In this document: positions 1 to 13,900 of the stretch, piece after piece
How positions within the stretch are numbered: the first letter of the stretch is position 1
How the letters are laid out: every line of letters begins with the position of its first letter
Assembly (NCBI RefSeq): GCF_026914265.1
Contig: NC_069133.1
Span: 10,051,937 to 10,115,936 of the forward strand
Source: Mya arenaria
Taxonomy: Eukaryota > Mollusca > Bivalvia > Myida > Myidae
Reading direction: 5' to 3'
DNA length: 64,000 nucleotides
Program-made: the position numbers and the translations under genes
Notes under the pieces: generated by a model
Told to the model about the DNA's origin: nothing
The model's input: the letters and a program-made list of their open reading frames with translations, nothing else
The model's database searches: none

Positions 1-760
1 GTTGTATTCTTTATACACTTTATTATCTATGTACCCATGGGGCATTTTGCAAAAAGAAATTCGCTGGCAATGCATTTTTCTTGCATGTTGTGTTTAACTT
101 TTCAGCAGTAAAATAAATAACATCTGGATATGATATAAGCTGATAAGAAAATTGTTTCATGTAAACAACGAGATGAAATTTCTTGTCGGGGATCCTATTC
201 TAGTTTTAAGGTACATCTGTCAGGTTGATAATATTAGGTGAAATACATAGAAAAATAGCCGGTGGACGTTCCTGGACCCGACATTATCGTTAAAGTCCTC
301 AATAGACAATGCAAGAAATGTACAGTGAACTAACCAGAAAGTATCCGATCCTGTAGAATGCACTTTAATATGACATCAAATATTTTTATTTATTTTTCTA
401 AAAAACCAAGGCACAGGATTATATATTTAGTATGAAAAAACATATTAGAAAAAAATCTTACAATGCAAAAGCAATACCAATACATCATTAACTAAATAAG
501 AACTGGCCGCGGTCATGGGGTCGTTTGTTAATTGGATTAATTTCAAAATAAATAATATACCATGGGTCGTGAAATGCTGTGTGGGGTTCCTTTGGTTGGA
601 CTTCAGCCTCGATCGTACTAATATGAACGACCTGGGACGGTTGACCTCTAGTTTTCCTATCTGTAATATATCGTTTAAATGATTCTCATGTTACTGATTC
701 CAATGTCTTGATGTAGGAACAATTAAATACAAATAATCGTAATTGTTCCCCAAATCGTTT
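1..760. other. AT-rich non-coding stretch
   Basis: No open frame, splice-bounded exon or clear repeat could be supported here. The DNA is AT-rich intergenic sequence upstream of the SINE and of the MUS81-like gene. Confidence 0.4.
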
Positions 761-764
761 TTGG

Positions 765-1012
765 TTGTCCGATAAGCGCAGTGGTTAGCGCACTCGGTTC
801 TCACCTAGGCGACCCGGGTTCGATTCCCGGCTCGGGCGCATGTGAGTTTGGTTGGTGGTCACCAAGCCGGACAATTAGGTTTCCTCCGGGTTCTCCGGTT
901 TTCCCCACAACACAAGACTACACTCTCGCGTAAAATCGTGCCAACGAGAGTGATTAATATAATGTTGTAATAACTTGTTTCACAGTCGTTGTAAAATAAA
1001 TATGTTTAAACT
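765..1012 (+). mobile_element. tRNA-derived SINE, full length
   Basis: The 5' part (about 767-842) is tRNA-like. It has a box A-like stretch (AGCGCAGTGGTTAGCGC, 774-790) and a perfect box B (GGTTCGATTCC, 817-827), which together form an internal RNA polymerase III promoter. A body follows with TCCGGGTTCTCCGGTTTTCC and ACTCTCG...CGAGAGT, and the element ends in an AT-rich tail. The body but not the tRNA head recurs inverted at about 26204-26376, showing that this is a dispersed element and not a functional tRNA gene. No convincing target-site duplication was seen. Confidence 0.75.
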
Positions 1013-1900
1013 AAATCTTTTAGAGCGATCATGGCAAACAGTGTCGTGGTTATGTAACAGCAGTTGATATATCATAATCCGCAGTTAAGCGTATAACTAC
1101 TTTGAGTAAGTTGCGAATGGAAACATGTGTTTTACATTAGTTTCAGTTTTAGTTTATTGACAATATCAGCAAATACACGCCTTTAGCAAAATACAAACAT
1201 CATGAAATAAACAAAGATTGCCACACTAATATAAGTAACAAAGAACAGAATTTTCTGACGAAATGAAAATATATACAGCTACACAAAATAAGTAAATGTC
1301 ACACACAATGCAATAAATAAACTGTAATTATTAAAAAAGCAATGACAATCAATTCGATTAGACGTAGGTTCCTCGATTTGATAGAAATTTTGAGAGAATC
1401 CTAACAGTTTGACTGTCAGTACTAACAAATATAACTGTCGGTTTGAATAATGCGGCGCTAGAAACAAAACGAACAATGACTAATAATTGACTAAAGGTTT
1501 TCTAAATGTCATTTTAAAAGACAACAATTTAAATTTTGGATCACTAGCGGGCAGCTTAGGAAATAAACAATATATATTTTTTTTTAATTTACCCATTTTT
1601 TCGTGGATAGGTGGGGTAAATATTTTAATACAATATAAAGAGCACCCCCCCCCCCCCAGCACCCCCCCCGCCCAAATAAATCAAATAAGTACGCGCAGTA
1701 GGTACCAATCATTGAGTTCGCAGCTTGACCTGGGGGAAGACCACTGTATCACATTTAGAAAATATATTTCGATGCAAGGGCAGTCAGATTTTAACAAACA
1801 GTAACGTAGGGTACCAGTCTAGGTGTCCGTGTGATGTGAGACGATTTGTCTAACACGATTAGTATAGTACAATAGGGTAGTGGCCAAAATGTAAACAAAT
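1013..1900. other. Intergenic DNA, putative 5' region of the MUS81-like gene
   Basis: It includes a short C-rich run near 1648-1670. A 105-residue frame at 1487-1804 crosses this low-complexity sequence and has no protein-like features. The proximal promoter of the MUS81-like gene should lie here, but no TATA box or other element is convincing. Confidence 0.3.
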
Positions 1901-4900
1901 ATGGCGGGTGTGTTAAAATATCAAGATAAGGTATTTCATGATTTGAGTGAATTTATTGATCCTTGCAACATTACTGTTTAGGTCAACGAAAGTGAGAAAG
2001 GATATTGCATATCCAATAAATAATATTGCGATAACACATGCGTAGGAGTAGTAGAAATTATGTCAGTAACACTCGGAAGTAAACAGAGCTAGAATTACAC
2101 ATCACCCATTTTCGCGACTTGTCAACTTGCATCATGTTTCACAAAGGCCAGAATAAGAACTATGTTAAGCATATTAAAAGTGCATTTTAAAGAATATCCT
2201 TTAAGGTCATGCTTCATTGTTTAGAGGAAAGTGATTGATTGTGTGCTGTAAAAGTTTTAGTATTTCAGGTATTAAGGTTAGAGCTGCAACTGACAAGTTT
2301 TCCAAAATGCAAAGGAATAACCATAACACATCACACTTTCCTTAAAGGGCACTCTTGAACATTTGACATGTCATATTCTTCAAATTTTAGCGCTACCTTT
2401 TTATAAGAGGGCTAATTGACCATGAACGCAGCCAGAGGTGTCGAACATACTTGAAGTCAGCTGCGGAATGGACATCACGGGCCATTGTATCCCTGGAACT
2501 GGCAGTGGAGCCTGTAAAATCTGTACAGCAGGCACGCTGTCTAGAAGGGGTATACATGCAGAGTATACCATACATTCTAATCTGTACTTTTACTCTATTT
2601 TTATATGAACTATAAGATGTAAGAAATAAAAATTGATATTTTTAATTTTAGTTTTGAGCCATTTAGAAGCCATCACTTCCAGTAATTTCTTTTAAATACA
2701 CTGAGCTCCCTGAGTGTGTGTTTTTTGGTTAAAACAAATCATTAAAAATCTGTTATTAAGTGAAAAAAAAATCATTTATCTACAGACAACTTTCCTTAAT
2801 ACTATATAATAATGCAACTTCATTATTTCTAGATAGGACCGGAGACAGCAACAAAACTTATAAAACTAGACCAAGAGAAGGAGTACAGTATGATGAGACC
2901 CCGTACAGGGCGCTGTGCGAGCAGTGCAGGGGCAGTACTGGCTGCATTGCTTGAGGCCACAGAGGAAGCCACATTTCAAGGGCACAGGTATCTGTGATTG
3001 AAAGTCTTGTACAGATAATAAGTTTCTTGTACATACTTAAAAGCGGGCGTTTTTTTACAATTTGTTAATCTTAGAAGTAATATAAGACAGTGGTATTGTT
3101 GATTTAGTGACTGAAGTACAAAGAACATACCTGGTTAGCTTGCCTGTTTTTCCAACACAGATAGGTCAATGTATTGTGTTAGCCTTGGTGTTGGCATTAT
3201 CGTCGTCATAGTGCATTTTTTTTAGCCTTGCCCCTACTTAAAACACATTTAAGATATTCAAAGGACAACTGTACACATGTTTCTAGACACAACATGCACC
3301 TATATAATATCTTAGTGAAAAGTTTTGTTTTTCAATAAGTGTCAAGTTATGTCCCTTTTTTGAAGGAGAAAACAACAGACGAGAGTTTGTTCACAGGTTC
3401 CTTCAATGAGGACTGGGCAATAGTTATATAATGATATTATAGTCAAACATATACCTGTTGTTTTATAATTGTCAAAGCATTGGTACTAAGTTGAGATTGC
3501 ATAGTAACTCAGATTCATTTTATATGGACTTTTGTATCATTACTCAAATGTTAATGTAAAAATGGCAAACAATCCTATGCTTGACCGTAAAACATTATTT
3601 ATCTACAATTTTTACTTCAGCAAAGACAAATCCATTCTGTTGGCAGAGGAGAAGATTAAAGAACGGTCATCTAGACTGAGTGAAGAAGCCTTCTCTGATA
3701 GAGGTTGGTAGACTTCCCAATATTTTAGAATATTTCATTACCAAAAAAGGCAACTTATATTGTAGTTATTATTAGTACATGTATGAGGAGTGTTTCTTAA
3801 GTTGTGGCAACGGCAGAGTGCTACAGTTATAGCTTGTGTATTGGCAGAAATCTGTTTTATATTCCCTCAAAGAATTCCCTATCAGAATTGTTGATAATGT
3901 AAACAACAAAGTGGAAGCGTTAATCCCTACAGAGCATGATTCTCAAATACTAAACCAAGTAGTTAATTAGGCAACTTCCATTCAGCACATTGTGAAATGA
4001 CCTGTTTATTTATAGATTCATGACATAACTTTATCCACAAACGAAGTCATCCATACTTTCACTTTGTAGTGTTCAACAAATAATCAATAATAATATTATT
4101 TTACAGGCACTGTCAAGAAATGTAGGGTAATAATTTAGTGCTGTTCTGGTGTCAACAAGTAAGGTATCAATTGTGCACAAACCTCACACATTTGATTTTT
4201 TCCTTTGATATCAAATGCACTGCTGACAAATTTATTCCTGATGTGTTCCCTATCTCTTTTACTGTTAATATGGGGGTCTTGCAGTCTTAAATTCTTAGAG
4301 CGGATTGGTGAGAACTTTGCTAAAGTAAATGATATGATGGTTGTTAACTTTTAAACGTGAACATTTTGATAATGTTCTTACATATTTAAATAAAAACAAG
4401 TACAGCTGAAATATTTGTCCCAAATCCAAGTGTATCCAGTATACTTCCAGGCCTGTAACAATTTCAAGTTACCCCGGTAACAATGATGATGTAAACAGCG
4501 TTGTTAACTTAAACAAATATATGAACATTTGGCTCATTAAAGAAGCCTTAAAAAAAAATTATACAGTGTTCTACTTTATCAACTTTTTGGAACACCATAA
4601 AATCCGTGTTTAAAAAATGTGATATAAAGAAACATCTCCACAGCATAAAATACATCATGGTAGGATATAAGATATACCAAAAAGAATATAATTGCGGCAA
4701 TATTGTATTGAGCCAAATCTGCTACTGTATTTATAAAACATACTTCATCAGTGATAGGAGAGCAAAACACATTGTTATTTTGAATCATTTATTTTATGAT
4801 TTGCTTACTTTACAGACATTCTTAAAGAAAAAAAATGTGAATGTTTGTTTTCTGAATGAGTTTATTAACAACATTAAACACATTATCTAACAATATATTG

Positions 4901-7900
4901 AAGATGTGTATATTCATGACAGTTCTATGTATCATTTTATATGTATAGCTGTACGATTGTGTATTCTTCTAAAGAAATAAACGAACTGTGAGTAATTGCA
5001 GTTCCAAAGAGAAAAAAAGAAGCCCTAAATTACATTAGACACCTGGTCACTCTGTCAAAGATCATGATTTAGCTATGTAAGCCCCTCGATCAATTTTCAA
5101 ATCTGTTATTCTGACAGGGAAAATAGATAAGGCCTAAATAAAAAATATTTCTGTTTCGGGTAACCCGACCCTACCTATAAAAATGCGCCGACCCTAACTA
5201 TTTTTTTCCGTTTTTTTCCGTTTCTGAGCAAAAAAATAATTCGTTAGCGAATAGAGAGTTACGAAGGACGGATAAACGCAGATTTTAATCAGAATTATTG
5301 TTTATATGATAAAACAAAGTCAGGCAATGACAGTAATGTAGGAAAGACTGCCATGTGCAAGAAAACACTCTGAACTTACGACAGATTTTTAAATTTTTTT
5401 TAAAAAAATCCTACCTTCCCTACCTAGAAATTTTGGGAAGGTTACCCTAAACAAACATTTTTTTTTTTTGCCTAAGCAAAACATAGGCACATTAGCTTTT
5501 ACTTGCAGTGCGCTTATTTTGGGGGTTGTGAAACATGACGTGAACTTGTGCATGGAACTATTAGCGGTATGCAAAAAATAACTATTAACATGTACTTGTA
5601 AGCATGCTGATACTCGCATACAATGATTTTCTTTGTAGTATTGTTTTTATTCTATATTTGATATAGAAGTACACAAAAGATGGCGCAAACTTACATGTTC
5701 CTGTACAAGTAGTGTTCGCATTCACTACTAATATCAGATGTCAATTCTTGTGTTCTTAATTAAATGAATAATAATGAAATCTTTATAAATGTTTAATGAA
5801 GATTATGGTACATGTGAATATGTATTTTTGTAACAAATCTGATTAATACAATAATAATTGCATCATAAAACTATAGGTTTCAAAACTGTTGCTTTATGGC
5901 AATTGCAAGATGTCTCATACTATGATTTCACGTGTCACTGCATAGTTTTTATAACCTTGGCAAGTGTCTAAGCCAACTTAAGTGCAAGAATATTGTTGTT
6001 GCCATAGAGACCACCAAGGCCGAGAAATAGACTGGCCAAGTTCTTGCTGTAATACACGGCCATTGGACCAGCAATGCCGTCTGCTTTACGAGCGATTGTG
6101 GCCACTATTTTCCTTCCTTCCCTGTCCACTTGGAATACTTTGTCAGCGAATCGACTACACAGATACAAACAGCCATTTCTGTCATTGACACAAAGCGCAC
6201 TTGGGCACTCCAGATCACTCTCTTCAAGGACAGATAGCACATTGCCGTCTTTGTCTAGAGTCACCAATTTATACTTGTAGAAATCTAGTATATAGATCCT
6301 TGCTCCATCTAAGCTTACCGCACATTTGCTAACAGTGTCATGACTTGAACAGTCTTCATAAATTTTCTGTAACAACTTTCCATCCAAGGTGTAAACGTAC
6401 AGAGCTGTCCCTGACCCGACATACAGCTGACCCTGGCTATAACACAGTGACACACAGTTGTTATTCAGTGTCAGTGTTGTCCTTGTCTTAACCAACTTGC
6501 CTCCCTTTTCACCGATGAAGTGTATTTCATGTCTCTTGTCTTCATCACTGTCCACAGCTACAGCCACTTCATTTTCCAGAGTGTGGCACATGTCAAAAGG
6601 GAGAGACGGTATTTCGTACTGGTCTTCGACTTCATGGTTACCATTAAGGAGCTTCACTTTGCAGTTCTGACTATCAAGGGTGACAACTCTTCCATCATTA
6701 AGCTCACAGATCCCACTTATTCTGCACGTTTCTTTATCATCTTCAGCGCCAACATAGTAGGTCTTTCTCTTTGAAACCTTTATCGCTTCATCTGGTCCAC
6801 TAGCTGTGTTGTTATGACAGGTTTCTTGTATTTCACCAAGGAATCTTAAACTTTTAATGCTCTCCAACAGGTTGGTATAAGGTTTGAAGGCTATGTCCAA
6901 AGCAGGCTTATTCGTAATATTGTTCATAAGAGCAATTTTGTCCTGACACTTCTTGAAACTTATGTAAGAGAGAGCTTCATTTTGGCTGTCTTCAGATTCT
7001 ATATCATTAAGCAACAACTTCATTTCTGCATGCAGAACAACACAGTGGTCGATGTCATCCTGAATGGATTTATCCATCCTTATCTTCACTGCTTCTATCT
7101 CAGTAATTGTTTCCTGCTCAAGCTTGTCGAGAGCCTCACTGATCGTCTTTCTCAAATCTGTAGAATCAAAAAGACACCATATTTTTTATAAAACAATTTA
7201 GTCTATCAACATTTGTTTTTAGTTATTGCTTGTTACTAAAACTGAGCTTTGTTATTCTGTTTGTTAAAAATATATATTCCAAAATGCATCATAAACGCGA
7301 GCCATATCTAACCAAATGCTGATTAAATAGTCCAATGAGAAGATGGTGTTGCATCATGTGATCAAAATGTCAAGCAATGATTGGACATCTCACAGAGAAG
7401 CAAAAATGCTGAACCTTAAGAAATTGTAACTACCGGGACAAATTGTAACTTCGGCATTTTTAAAAAAAAAAAGTGTGATCATATTACCAAGATTAAATGC
7501 TAAAAACGTTGCTACTGAAAACATTTGTAGCTTTGACATTTGGAAGTGAGGCTATCAATATGTTATATGTTAGAACGTATAATTTTGAAAAAAAAAATCA
7601 TTTAATGATAGGCAAATTAATATAGATAGGGACCGAGATCTTTTCTTGTAAGAACACGAGATTTCCCTTTAAGACACTTATGCAGTCATTTCAGACTCAT
7701 TTCTTAGAGGGAATAAACAAATATTGATCTTAATCATAACCTTTTATCTCAGCCACAATCTTTCGGCAGGAGTTAGACAGGGAGTTCCGTGTTTTCTTCC
7801 TGGCCAGTTTCAGCTGATTAAGCCTGTTGCTCAACTCATTGATAGTGGACTGTAACCGCTGGAACTCCCGCCTTGTGTGGATTCCCCGTGCAACGTCAGG

Positions 7901-10900
7901 CAGGTGGCTCACATTCTTACACGACCTGAAGAATGTAGAGATTTCAAGGTTAAGAAGCGCTACTTACAGCCCTTGGAGAAAACAATTTGTATTAAAACTT
8001 GGAAAACTTCTTCAGCAAAAAAGTACATAACAGGGGAAAAAAAGAATGCAAAAAAAAGGTCTGCATTCAATATCAATCTTGCATTAACCTTAAGGTAAAG
8101 AGTAGAATCCGCGTGTTTTGATTGGACTGTAAAAATAAATGCAGTATATTCATTAACCATCTTGCATTTAACTTAAGGTCAAGAGTAGAATCCGGGTGTT
8201 TTGATGGATGGTTAAAATAACTATAGTATATTCAGGCCTAAAATAAAAAAAATTCAATTTGGAGTAACGCGACCGACCCATAAAAATCTAACTTTGCTGA
8301 CTCAAATTTTTTTTTGGCATTTTGATCCCCGAATTTTTTTTTCAACGCCTTTCCGCTACTATTTTCTGTTTCTGCTCTTTTCTTCTGTTTCGGTTCTTTT
8401 CGATTTGTAGACACACTCGTAGAGCTTCGGTTTTTATCGCTGATCGCAATGAGTGTTTCGAAAACATGGCTGACTGCAAGTTTGTCGAACGTGAACCGAA
8501 CGAAATTACCTTTTGTGTGACAATAAATTACTTAAATAAAAAAATTAAAAACAACTTTGTAAGAAAATCCAATGTCGACTACACATTGTATGATATATTT
8601 GATATTTTAATGGAGAATGATGAAACAATCCCGGAGAGCTACTACGACAACTTCGAAAAAATGTCAAAAATAACGGTCTCGTCAAAGCCCTCAGAGACTG
8701 CAACAGAAAAATTTAGTCCACATTCATATGACAGGATTTCAGTCTTAATTGACTTTGATAAAACTTTAAAATATGTAACAATTGACATTGAAGACCCATC
8801 TAGTAGTAACCAATCAGAAGTTAAGATGTTTGTTGTTCAAAAGTTTATTACAATGCCTTGAATAACTAGTGTTATGTAGTGAATGTACTGTACACAAGAT
8901 CCAGTTGTCGTTGGAGAAAAAAACACAAAAAAACAAAACAAAAAAACAACAACAAAAAACCTACCTTCCTACCCTCCTTAAAAAATCTGGGTAGGGTTAC
9001 TCCAAACAAGAAATTTTTTAAGGTTGGCCTCAATAACAATCTTACATTAACCTTAAATTTCAGAGTAGAATCCGAGCGTTTTGATTGGACGGTACAAAAT
9101 TACTGCTGTATATTCAATAACCATCTTACATTTACCTTGCGTTGAAGGGTAGAATCTGAGTGTTGTGATTGGACGGTACAAAATAACTGCTGTATATTCA
9201 ATAACCATCTTACATTTACCTTGCGTTAAAGGGTAGAATCTGAGTGTTTTGATTGGACGGTACAAAATAACTGCTGTATATTCAATAACCATCTTACATT
9301 TACCTTGCGTTAAAGGGTAGAATCTGAGTGTTTTGATTGGACGGTACAAAATAACTGCTGTATATTCAATAACCATCTTACATTTACCTTGCGTTAAAGG
9401 GTAGAATCTGAGTGTTTTGATTGGACGGTTCAAAATAACTGCTGTATAATTCAATAATCATCTACATTTACCTTGAGTTTAAGAGAAGAATCCAAGTGTT
9501 TTGATTTGACCGTACAAATTACTGCAGTAAATTCAATTACCATCTTTCATTTACTTTGAGCTTAAGAGTAGAATCCCAATGTTTTGATTGAACTGTACAA
9601 ATAACTGACCAAAAGACTAAATGTAATCACTGAAGCATGTCTAAGTATCAATCATGTTGAATATTTCCCTAAGTCATCTATAATAAAAATGGTTAGAAAT
9701 TATAATTTTAAAAGTTGCAAAATTTACCTATGGTGGACGGAGACACAGATTTGGCAGCAGATATTGCCATGGTCGTCACAGTGTAACTTGATCACCTCTC
9801 CGGGGTGTTTCTCACACTCATCAACCCCCTCCTTGTGTCCTCTGGGGGTCCAACACCTCAAATCTCGACGCCCCAACACCACGTGCTTTGTGAAATAACC
9901 ATTGTGTAGCTCTACACACTTCTCACAGAGGTAGTCGGTACAGTTCTCACAGAAATGTTCGGCCAGAGTTTTTTTGTCTTGGTCCTGACATTTGCAGCAT
10001 ATGAAGTCCATTTTCTTTGTAGCCATTTTAATAAAAAAACAATTAAGTTATATATTTTGTTTGTTAGTTAATTTTTTTTTAACTAAACAAATCTTCTTGT
10101 AATTATTTTTTGACAAACAATTAAAGCAACATTCAATTGAATAGATATTCCGTTGTGTGTTATAGTCTTAAATTCTTATGTGCACTTAGTAACAGTCATA
10201 GTTACAGCAAACAATTTTCAACTTTTATGAATACTTTCATTTTTATAGAGAATTTTAACTGCACTTAAAGCGCAAAAGCTAATAAAGACAATTCAAATAG
10301 ATATCCGTTACCACTTCTTTCATTACAGTAGAGAGTTTAAATCTTATACCAAGCCTGAGATTAATTTAACCACTGTGACGTCAGTAAATAATTTTAGATA
10401 GATGGACCTTTATACAATCATGGCTATAATGGTATCACTTACATCAGAAGTTTCAAGTACACATATTGTTCGAAAGTGTTTAATTTCCTTTTATGACAAT
10501 GCCGTTGTATTTATAGCTTTATGATGTAGTAAATACGAAGGTTTGGTGTGAAACAATTAAATCTGAAAGTTTAACTGATGTATCATAAATTATGTTTTGT
10601 GTTCCAAATTATATTTTGTTCAATGGGATAGCAGTACTTTTCAATCTTGTTGTACTTTTAATTCGATAAATCATTAGTCAATCATTATCAATTTAATCAT
10701 GTGAATCAGATCATTAAAAGTGGAGGCTGGGCTGGTTAACAAAATATATTCTCACAACATAAAAGCTGGTTAAAGGGATATACAAGCGTCTTATATTAAA
10801 CCATTTATTTGAGAAAACAGTATTACTAAATGCATACTAATAATCTTTAACCATTTCACAGTCTGGTATAATGCAATATTTAAAATATTTTAAAAAGAAT

Positions 10901-13900
10901 TGTCAATTGATAAGAAGTAATTAAAAAAAGTAATTGATTAGAAATAGATCTAAAAGAACTGATTGGAAATAATTCTAAATATTGATTAAAATAATTCTAA
11001 AAATGTTTTATGGAATAGAAATAATTTCTAAGTATAATTTTAAAAGGATTGATAAGTAATATTTCTAAAAATAAAGTAGTATGTGACTGTTAAAACTCTT
11101 CTGGAACAAAATTTAGCATTAAGTTAGAATTTGCTGTGATTGATTTTAACTTTACTCTGTTTGATATTGAAAAGCAATAAAGACTGTTTTGATAATATAT
11201 AATGAAAAAAAGCTGAAGTGTGAAACGTGAGGTTAGAGCTTTTCATGTAAGATAACAAAGAAAAAATGTGGGACTATACTGATTAGTTTTAATAATTAGC
11301 AGAACGGAACAGACGGAACAGACAGTTTATTAGACTTATACAAAAATATATCGTCATAATACATAGAGTTATAAATATAAACATATATAATAAGCACAAA
11401 TCAAGCTTTTATTATCTTACTTACGTAATATGTATTATTAGTTCAGACAAGGCAAAAAACATTTTGATCTGCAGTATCATAGTACAAATTATTCTTCACT
11501 TTAATAATCATTATACATAAATGTGCAATTAATGCTAAAATAATGACGGACAAATCAGGGGCGAATCCAGGTTTTGACATTAGAGGGGGTGTCACCTGGC
11601 ATGCAACAATAGTGGGCCCAATCTCCCCTGAAACTAAAAAGTATTTGCCTTAAATTTCATGTGTGTAGGGGGGGGGGGGAGGGATTGGTTTACTTACATA
11701 AGTTGATTGTGTTTATTTGGTGTATTTTATGCGATTCTTTCTGGGTAAACAATTTTTTTATTTAGTTTTTTTTTATGGGAGATTGGAGTATCTTCCATGG
11801 CCGAGAGTGTAAGATAGGTTCATTTCGACCCGAGCGTAGGGTGTTCTGCGCGAGGGTCGGATGAACCTATCTTACACGAGCGGCTATGGTAGATGCTTTT
11901 TCTCCCACCTCAGTTAAACAAAATTAAGTAAAAATGTATTTTTTTGCTGGAACTCTTTTTTGCTTAGTGAAAGTAATTGCGTACGGATATGCGATAATTC
12001 GTGGTTGTCATGGATATTCGCGCAGTGATTCAGAGTACGTAAATGGTCTGATCGGTCTTTAAATAGTTCTAAGAAGAGTAAAGCATTATTTCTTGTAAAA
12101 ACTGTTTTCTGGTGACATTTGAAGCGAGATATAATTAACTAGCGTTCTAAATATTGCCACAAGACAAGGTTTCTATGATGCGCTACAGACGACAGTCTTC
12201 AACAAGGGAGGTAATTACAATGTGGTGACCATAAAAAGAAGTTCCATACGGGCATTTTATCTTCGCCCGTGGGCAAGATAAGAATTTCTAGCATGGTTAA
12301 ATTAATGGATCTACTTATCTGAGGTGGGAGAAAACTGGATTCCCTTGGCACTGAATCTGCACAAATATCAATCTTGAATCTCTTTCACATTCAGATTTCT
12401 GCAAGGCATGGTGGCGCCTAGAAGTGCTTGTCAAACGTGGACTAATCAAGCGTAGGAGTCACCGTAAACAGCCCGTCCTGGAGTTACTACCCCTTGGAAG
12501 GGAAGCAGCTCTCCATATTAGAGGTTTGTGTTTTATGACTTGTTTGTTACTGTAGAACTTTAAGGCAATATGTTTATTAAGCATGGGCTCTTGATGGGCA
12601 GGAATCACTGCAGACAGCCAGTTATAGAGTAACTTACCCTGAGATGAGCAGTGGTCCATATAAAAAGGTTTGTGCCTATTGAGGACATAATTTACATGTT
12701 GATCAAACGTGGGCACATGTAGCACAGAAGTCATTTGTAGCTAGAGTCTGCTAGTTACCTACTGCACATGGGAGGAGAAGCAGTTCTTCAAATATGAGAT
12801 TTCTTTTTTTAGGTAACTAGGCGATTCATATGCAGATCAAACATGGGCTTGTGAAGCACCTGAGGGATATTTGACAACCCTTCCTAGAGTTATGGCCCTT
12901 GAACGAGAAGTGGCCGTCAATTTAAGAAAATTGTCTTATGTGATTTTGTTTGTGTAGGACTTAAAATGAACTAAATCAAGTGCAGGAATAAGCATAAACA
13001 GCTTGTCCTAGAATTATTGATCCTTGGAAAAATAACAGCTGTCTATGTAAGACTTTGGAGTGTGTTTGTGTTGATTGTTAGTGCTAATCTTTATATGACG
13101 TGCATGTATTGTAAATCATTTCATATGTTGTCCTTGGTTCTATTTACATGGTAAACTCCTTTGACGCATAAGGCTGTGAGGCTAACCAGCATGTTTTAGT
13201 TGATATCAGCAGTACTATGTATGTGCATACACTGATATTAAAGGCATATAATGATTTGAAGGCATACACTGATATTAAAGGTGTACACTGATACTAAAGG
13301 CATACACTGATATTTAAGGCATGCACTGATATTAAAGGCAAACACTGATTTTAAGGGCAAACACTGATATTAAAGGAATACACTATTATTAGAGGTATAT
13401 ATTGATATTAAAGGCATATGCTGATATCAAAGGCGTACACTGATAATAAAGGCAAACACTGGTATTAAAGGCAAACACTGATATTAAACGCATACACTGA
13501 TTATAAAGGCAAACACTGATATTAAAGGCAAACACTGATATCAAAGGCATATTCTAATATCAAAGGCATACACTGATATCAAATGCATATGCTTATATCA
13601 AAGGCAAACACTGATATTAAAGGCATATGCTTATATCATAGGCATACACTGATATTAAAGGCATATGATAATATCAAAGGCAAACACTGATATTAAAGGC
13701 ATATGCTTATATCAAAGGCATACACTGATATTAAAGGCATATGATAATATCAAAGGCAAACACTGATATTAAAGGCATATGCTTATATCAAAGGCATACA
13801 TTAATATTAAAGGCATATGATAATATCAAAGGCAAAACTGATATTAAAGGCATATGCTAATATCAAAGGCATACACTGACAATAAAGGCAAACACTGATA

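Noticed and set aside
767..842. Functional tRNA gene
   Set aside because: The tRNA-like head is fused to a body that recurs elsewhere, so it is a SINE.
1487..1804. 105-residue plus-strand frame
   Set aside because: It crosses a poly-C run, has low-complexity proline, no splice support and no conserved pattern.
2760..2954. 64-residue plus-strand frame
   Set aside because: The true exon (2833-2987) lies here in another frame, fixed by splice phases and winged-helix-like sequence.
12459..12734. 91-residue minus-strand frame
   Set aside because: It sits in diverged repeats of about 150 bp, with no splice sites and no protein-like conservation.
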